A stretch of DNA of 64,000 nt. Origin: Ceratothoa steindachneri (Eukaryota > Arthropoda > Malacostraca > Isopoda > Cymothoidae). The notes beneath the pieces were generated by a model that did not search any database, was not told the origin of the DNA, and saw only the letters and a list, made by a program, of their open reading frames with translations. Below, piece after piece: positions 59,865 to 64,000 of the stretch. A program made the translations under genes and the position numbers. The DNA is taken from NCBI GenBank assembly GCA_963969495.1, contig OZ018321.1, positions 197,139,126 through 197,203,125 on the forward strand, written 5' to 3'. Position 1 is the first letter of the stretch. Each line of letters opens with the position of its first letter.

Positions 59865-62842
59865 GATGCCTGGAGCTTGTAACTCCTTCTCCAATTACCC
59901 CTTTTTCCCTCAGCAGCGGGCATACAGATACTGGAGGTTTACTGTAGTTTGTGGAGTCCAGCACGCAAGCCAACACCTTCCCCATCGTCTAGTTGAAGTC
60001 CCGTGATCGTTCATCAGACAGCAGACTTTCTCCGCCGTGATTCTCCTTTAGTCAATTGGTAGATTCTCTGATCGTCAAGCCTTTGAATCTGCGTAACAGT
60101 ATCCCTTCGTTTAATCGAACCGAAGAAAATCTCCATCGAAAAAGAAAGAAAGAGAATAATTAATACAAAACGTTATTTAGACTTTTTCATCTTTCTCCAA
60201 AATTATATATCATTAAAATAACAAAATAAATAAAACACTGAAAATTCTTACCAATTGCCTATATATCTCTTCATTTACTTTCCTCTTTTACACACAACAC
60301 CGCAGAAAAGAAGAGTAAAAGGACAGAAAAAGTGAAAAAAATACGTACAAAACAATGGAGAGAAAAGCGCTCACATGTAAATAAGCATTTAGTCACAACG
60401 CGTCATACAGTTAACATACTACATAAAAGTTTTAGGAAAATTAAAGGCATAACCCTCATGAAAACTGCCTAAGAAACTTTCGCCTGAGTAGTCTCCTTTT
60501 CTCATGACAGGGACTCTTTGCATTCTTTTATGGAATCAGCGCTGTCCTACGAGAATACCAATGCGAATTCTATCTGTATGAATCTTAGAGTCCTGATTTC
60601 TCCCTGAATTCTTTTATTTTGCCTTCAATACTGGAAAATTTTCTTAAAAGAGGCTGATTTGGAACCATGGAACAAAGAGTAAATGGGCTTTTTTGGATTG
60701 ATTCAAAGCCAAGTGTGTATTTTTGCTCAGAGATGTTAAATAAGGGGGAAATAAAGAAAAGATACAGAAACAAAAAGATATTATTTTCAAGTACTTTACT
60801 TTTCCCTGTTTTCGCTTAATAAATGAATCTTAATTGTATGTCATAGTTTTTGTATCCCACCTCGTATATAAGCAAACATTCTCTATACATGGGATGTCAT
60901 CGATCGTCGTAAAGTAACTGTCATACCATGCTTTTATTCATCATTAAATATGGGGTGTAATATTTTTTTTTAAGCTTAAATGTTTTTGAATAGAACCTTT
61001 GTAGTTTAGCAGATGGTTTTGAAGCTTGTTATTCCCAGTTATCGATGTAAGGAAAACATGCTATCTGTCGTGAATATAATATTCCTTCGATTAGCAGATT
61101 AATTCAAGGGCACGGACATAAATATGCATTTTGAAATTATTTCCTTTCATGTTGGAATATTTCTCGGTGATACTGTTATTCAATCTGAAATTAATATTAC
61201 CTTCTACCAATATATTTAAATGGTTAAAGAAAGGAATTAAAAAAAAGTAATACCGTTCATTTATTCGTATTTATTTTATGGTGTTATAAATAAATATGAG
61301 TTAAATTTCTGTCGCAAATAAACCCTTAATAAGATATACCCACCCAAATCTAGGTAAACAACTTTTAAACTAACATACTCCTCAAAACTTGAACAATCTA
61401 ATTTAAAGTAAGAAAGATACTCTAATTGAGGTAACTATGCATAGCGAAACAAACTTGAGTATTCCTGATCTTTAAAATTACATTCAGTGTCGTGAGCCTT
61501 GAAATGTTATCTCGGCTTTGCGTAGCACCCAAAAAATTTTAATTTTGGGTAAACTTACTGTCGAAGAAAGACTCAGTATGTCTCACTGTCTAATATGGTT
61601 ACATACGTAATTGAGTCAGATCAGCAAGTCTCGGCCCTGTACTCAGGCAGGTAGGCAGCGGAAGGAATGCAATGGCCGCCCAAAGCCGAAAGTAAGAGTG
61701 CGACTTAATTACAGGTTGGCTATTCGAAAGGGGAACTCGTTTACCAGATTCAACTCAGGAATTATTTAAGGAAACACCTCTAATAAAATAAGCTGTTATA
61801 CAAGATAAATGATTAAATATGGAGACAAGAATAATAATGGAAATTAGCAGAAAGTTTAGCTTGACAATTAAATTTATAGCGAGCAGGAATTAATGGAAGC
61901 AAGGCCCGGGAAATATTAATTAATTCGATGGATAAATAAGAGGAGTAAGATTACTAAATCCTTTCGTTATGCGATTATGGTGTCTTCTTAGTACTTGAGT
62001 GAATGAAGTGACTTGCGAGCGTAGGATTCTGGATTACCTCGGATGATTGACTGGAGCGGAAGACCAGTGGCCAGGTCTTCGTAGAACGAACTCAGCATAT
62101 GAGCGTTCAGGGAACTCCAACGGGTTTGCGATTGCTCCGACTTCCATAGGGGGGGGCCTTATTAGAGACTCGTCAACGCACGGCGTAGAATCTTCACGAA
62201 GACGGATGCGAAGAGCCGAGCATATGACAGTCTTCCAGGACGTAATAAAGTAGTGGTAATTTTCCTCTGAAAAAAGCTCATTACGGAGAGGATCTACTCA
62301 AGAGATCACGACGACGAAGCTCGGTTCCATGGGATACAGATCCACTTGATCTGTGTGATAAGACTTCATAACTCGCACCCTCTGATGAGAACTTCGTACT
62401 TCGTCTTAAATAGGTGAGTTTGTCTGGAGGCAAAGGGGGGGGGGATGCAAGAAGAGCGAATTCTCAAGAGATAGCATGGCGTTAGACAATGCAAACAAGG
62501 AAGTTTGATAAGCGTTGTTTTGACGAAGCGACTTGTTTCTACCCTACCTAAAGAAGGGGAAGGGAGCCACCATCGGCCAGAGGGGCGGTCAACGCTATCC
62601 GATTTGGGGACAGTGGTCATAATTCAAAACAATCATAGCTGGCGCCAGTCTAGGCCTGATGAATTTAAGCCACACGGCGCGTTCGAATTATTACTTCCAC
62701 AATCACTCTCTATTGCATTTCCTACCAAAACAAACCACTCATGTTCGATAACACTATTCACTCTTAAAAAAAAAAATTAATATTTTCGTCCCATTGAAAA
62801 GTCAACTTAATTATTCTGACTAAATGGTTGTAAATAAACAAA

Positions 62843-62934
62843 GACGATAGCCCAAAAAACAATAAAAACCGAAGCGTAGGGAAAAAAGGACGATAGCCGA
62901 AAAAATAAAAAAAGACCGAACCGTAGGATAAAAT
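62843..62934. repeat. 46-bp tandem duplication, two copies
   Basis: GACGATAGCCCAAAAAACAA at 62843 recurs as GACGATAGCCGAAAAAATAA at 62889, followed in each unit by GACCGAA/AACCGAA and CGTAGG. The period is 46 bases. Confidence 0.85.
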
Positions 62935-63237
62935 GAAAGAAAGCGGAATTAAAAAATATGAGCCAAATCGGTAACAATTATATGACTAAATGAAAGAAAA
63001 ATAAAGTAAATTGATTAAACATAGAAAAGATTTGCGAGATTTAAAATGCAATAAACACACACATGCACACACGCATATATATATTAGGCTGCCCAAGAAA
63101 CCGAATTGAATCGAAAACACTCCAGCACATGTTGCCCTTGATTTCTATCGTGACAATTCAAACAGGAAAATTTTCAGCTTCTTCTTTCATCTTTTACTGT
63201 TCGCGCATTTCGTTTAGTTTTCAGCTCGGCGTCAGAG

Positions 63238-63950
63238 AGTGAGGTTGTGAAAGGGTGCTTGCGTTACTTTGAAAAAGTCAGGACAAACCATCAAAAAACT
63301 ATTCTGGCCTCTTGTCTGTTGCCAGGCCTGACAAGATGGCGTGCAAAACACGATCTAAGGACGATGTATGGCTATTGGAGAAGTCCCTAAAATATCGTCA
63401 TTTCCGCAGAATCGTTTTCCGTCCAGAGGCAGGTTCTCCACGTGTTTTTGTTCCACGACAAGATCTATGGGGAGGTTCTTCCTGCTGCAGCAGGTTCTAA
63501 AGCTGAGAAGGTCTTGGAAGTGTGGCTACTTGCGAACATTCTGATGTCGGATGTGTCCTGGGTGAAGAAAAAGTTCCTTAATCTGTAGGAGGAGTGTGGT
63601 TGAGAAAAGGGTGCTTGCGTTACTTCGAAAAATTTAGAACAAACCATCAAAAAACTATTCTGGCCTCTTGTGTGTTTCCAGGTCTAACGAGATGGCGTGC
63701 AAAACATGATCTAAGGACGATGTATGGCTACTGGAGAAGTCCCCAAAATATCGTCATTTCCGCAGAATCGTTTTCTGTCCAGAGGCAGGTTCTCGACGTG
63801 TTTTTGTTCCACCACAAGATCTATGAGGAGGTTCTTCCTGCTGCAGCAGGTTCTAAAGCTTAGAAGGTCTTGTAGGTGTGGCTACTTGCGAACATTCTGA
63901 TTTCGGATGAGTCCTGGGTGAAGAAAAAGTTCCTCAATCTGTAGGAGGAG
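63238..63950. repeat. 356-bp tandem repeat, two copies
   Basis: GGGTGCTTGCGTTACTT begins at 63253 and again at 63609, a period of 356 bases. The units match along their length: AAACCATCAAAAAACTATTC, GATGGCGTGCAAAACA, GGCAGGTTCTC, TTCCTGCTGCAGCAGGTTCT and CAATCTGTAGGAGGAGT all recur in order. The start of unit 1 (GTGAGGTTGTGAAAGGG) and of unit 2 (GTGTGGTTGAGAAAAGGG) align. Open frames of 62 and 89 aa in equivalent positions are not conserved in length. It may be part of a larger satellite beyond the window edge. Confidence 0.92.
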
Positions 63951-64000
63951 TACTGCGTCTTGGCGTAATCTAAGTCACGTAAGGCAGACTGAAGAAATGA

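Larger units (their letters stand above)
58561..63237. other. Unassigned DNA
   Basis: No family recognised. The most gene-like piece is 59658-59864. Bases 62040-62640 are GC-richer and have open frames on both strands (91 and 84 aa) without motifs. A sequence TTAGGCTGCCCAAGAAACCG near 63084 resembles a mariner terminus but lacks a partner. Confidence 0.4.

Noticed and set aside
63312..63863. Frames in the 356-bp tandem units as a duplicated gene
   Set aside because: The two units do not keep the same reading frame length or start, so coding is not supported.

Overview
The window looks like intergenic, repeat-dominated nuclear DNA of an animal, most likely an arthropod. It is AT-rich, has long (TA)n microsatellites, has no bacterial-style operons, and carries many decayed transposable elements of types common in arthropods (mariner/Tc1, DD41D, piggyBac, hAT/ZBED, Jockey-like LINE, Ty3/gypsy). 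The two uncharacterised repeat gene families (called F1 and F2 here) are, from memory, frequent in crustacean, aphid and spider genomes. A parasitic copepod such as a salmon louse would fit, but species cannot be fixed from the sequence. I found no convincing intact host gene, rRNA or tRNA.

Layout. 1-1.8 kb: unassigned. 1.8-3.25 kb: F1 relic, minus strand. 3.25-8 kb: unassigned AT-rich DNA. 8.0-9.0 kb: internally deleted DD41D element (copy A). 10.1-13.1 kb: Jockey-like LINE relic. 16.06-16.43 kb: GCTA minisatellite. 16.8-18.62 kb: second F1 relic, split by an insert with a (TA)n tract. 21.4-22.8 kb: two palindromic elements bounded by (TA)n arrays. 23.67-24.41 kb: deleted mariner. 25.04-25.53 kb: mariner MITE. 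25.77-26.68 kb: hAT relic. 27.5-28.44 kb: F2 N-terminal relic with a plausible promoter. 30.22-32.26 kb: nearly full-length hAT/ZBED-like relic.

35.38-39.68 kb: piggyBac element with both ends recognisable and a complete 1.75-kb DD41D element nested in its 3' part. 41.42-43.07 kb: complete-ended DD41D element of a second lineage (copy B). 44.56-50.52 kb: Ty3/gypsy LTR element on the minus strand whose integrase zinc finger lies upstream of reverse transcriptase, the copia-like order known from Gmr1-type elements. 54.55-56.10 kb: Tc1 element. 56.55-58.56 kb: F2 relic. 63.24-63.95 kb: a 356-bp tandem repeat running to the window edge.

No pathway links these genes. The window is a record of successive transposon insertions. 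Nearly every element is disabled by stops, frameshifts or deletion of catalytic residues. The least damaged transposase is the nested DD41D copy, with two nonsense codons and one C-terminal frameshift. I saw no CRISPR array, phage or defence system. The most unusual signals are the gypsy domain order, the nested piggyBac/DD41D pair, the (TA)n-bounded palindromes, and recurring hammerhead-ribozyme-like motifs.
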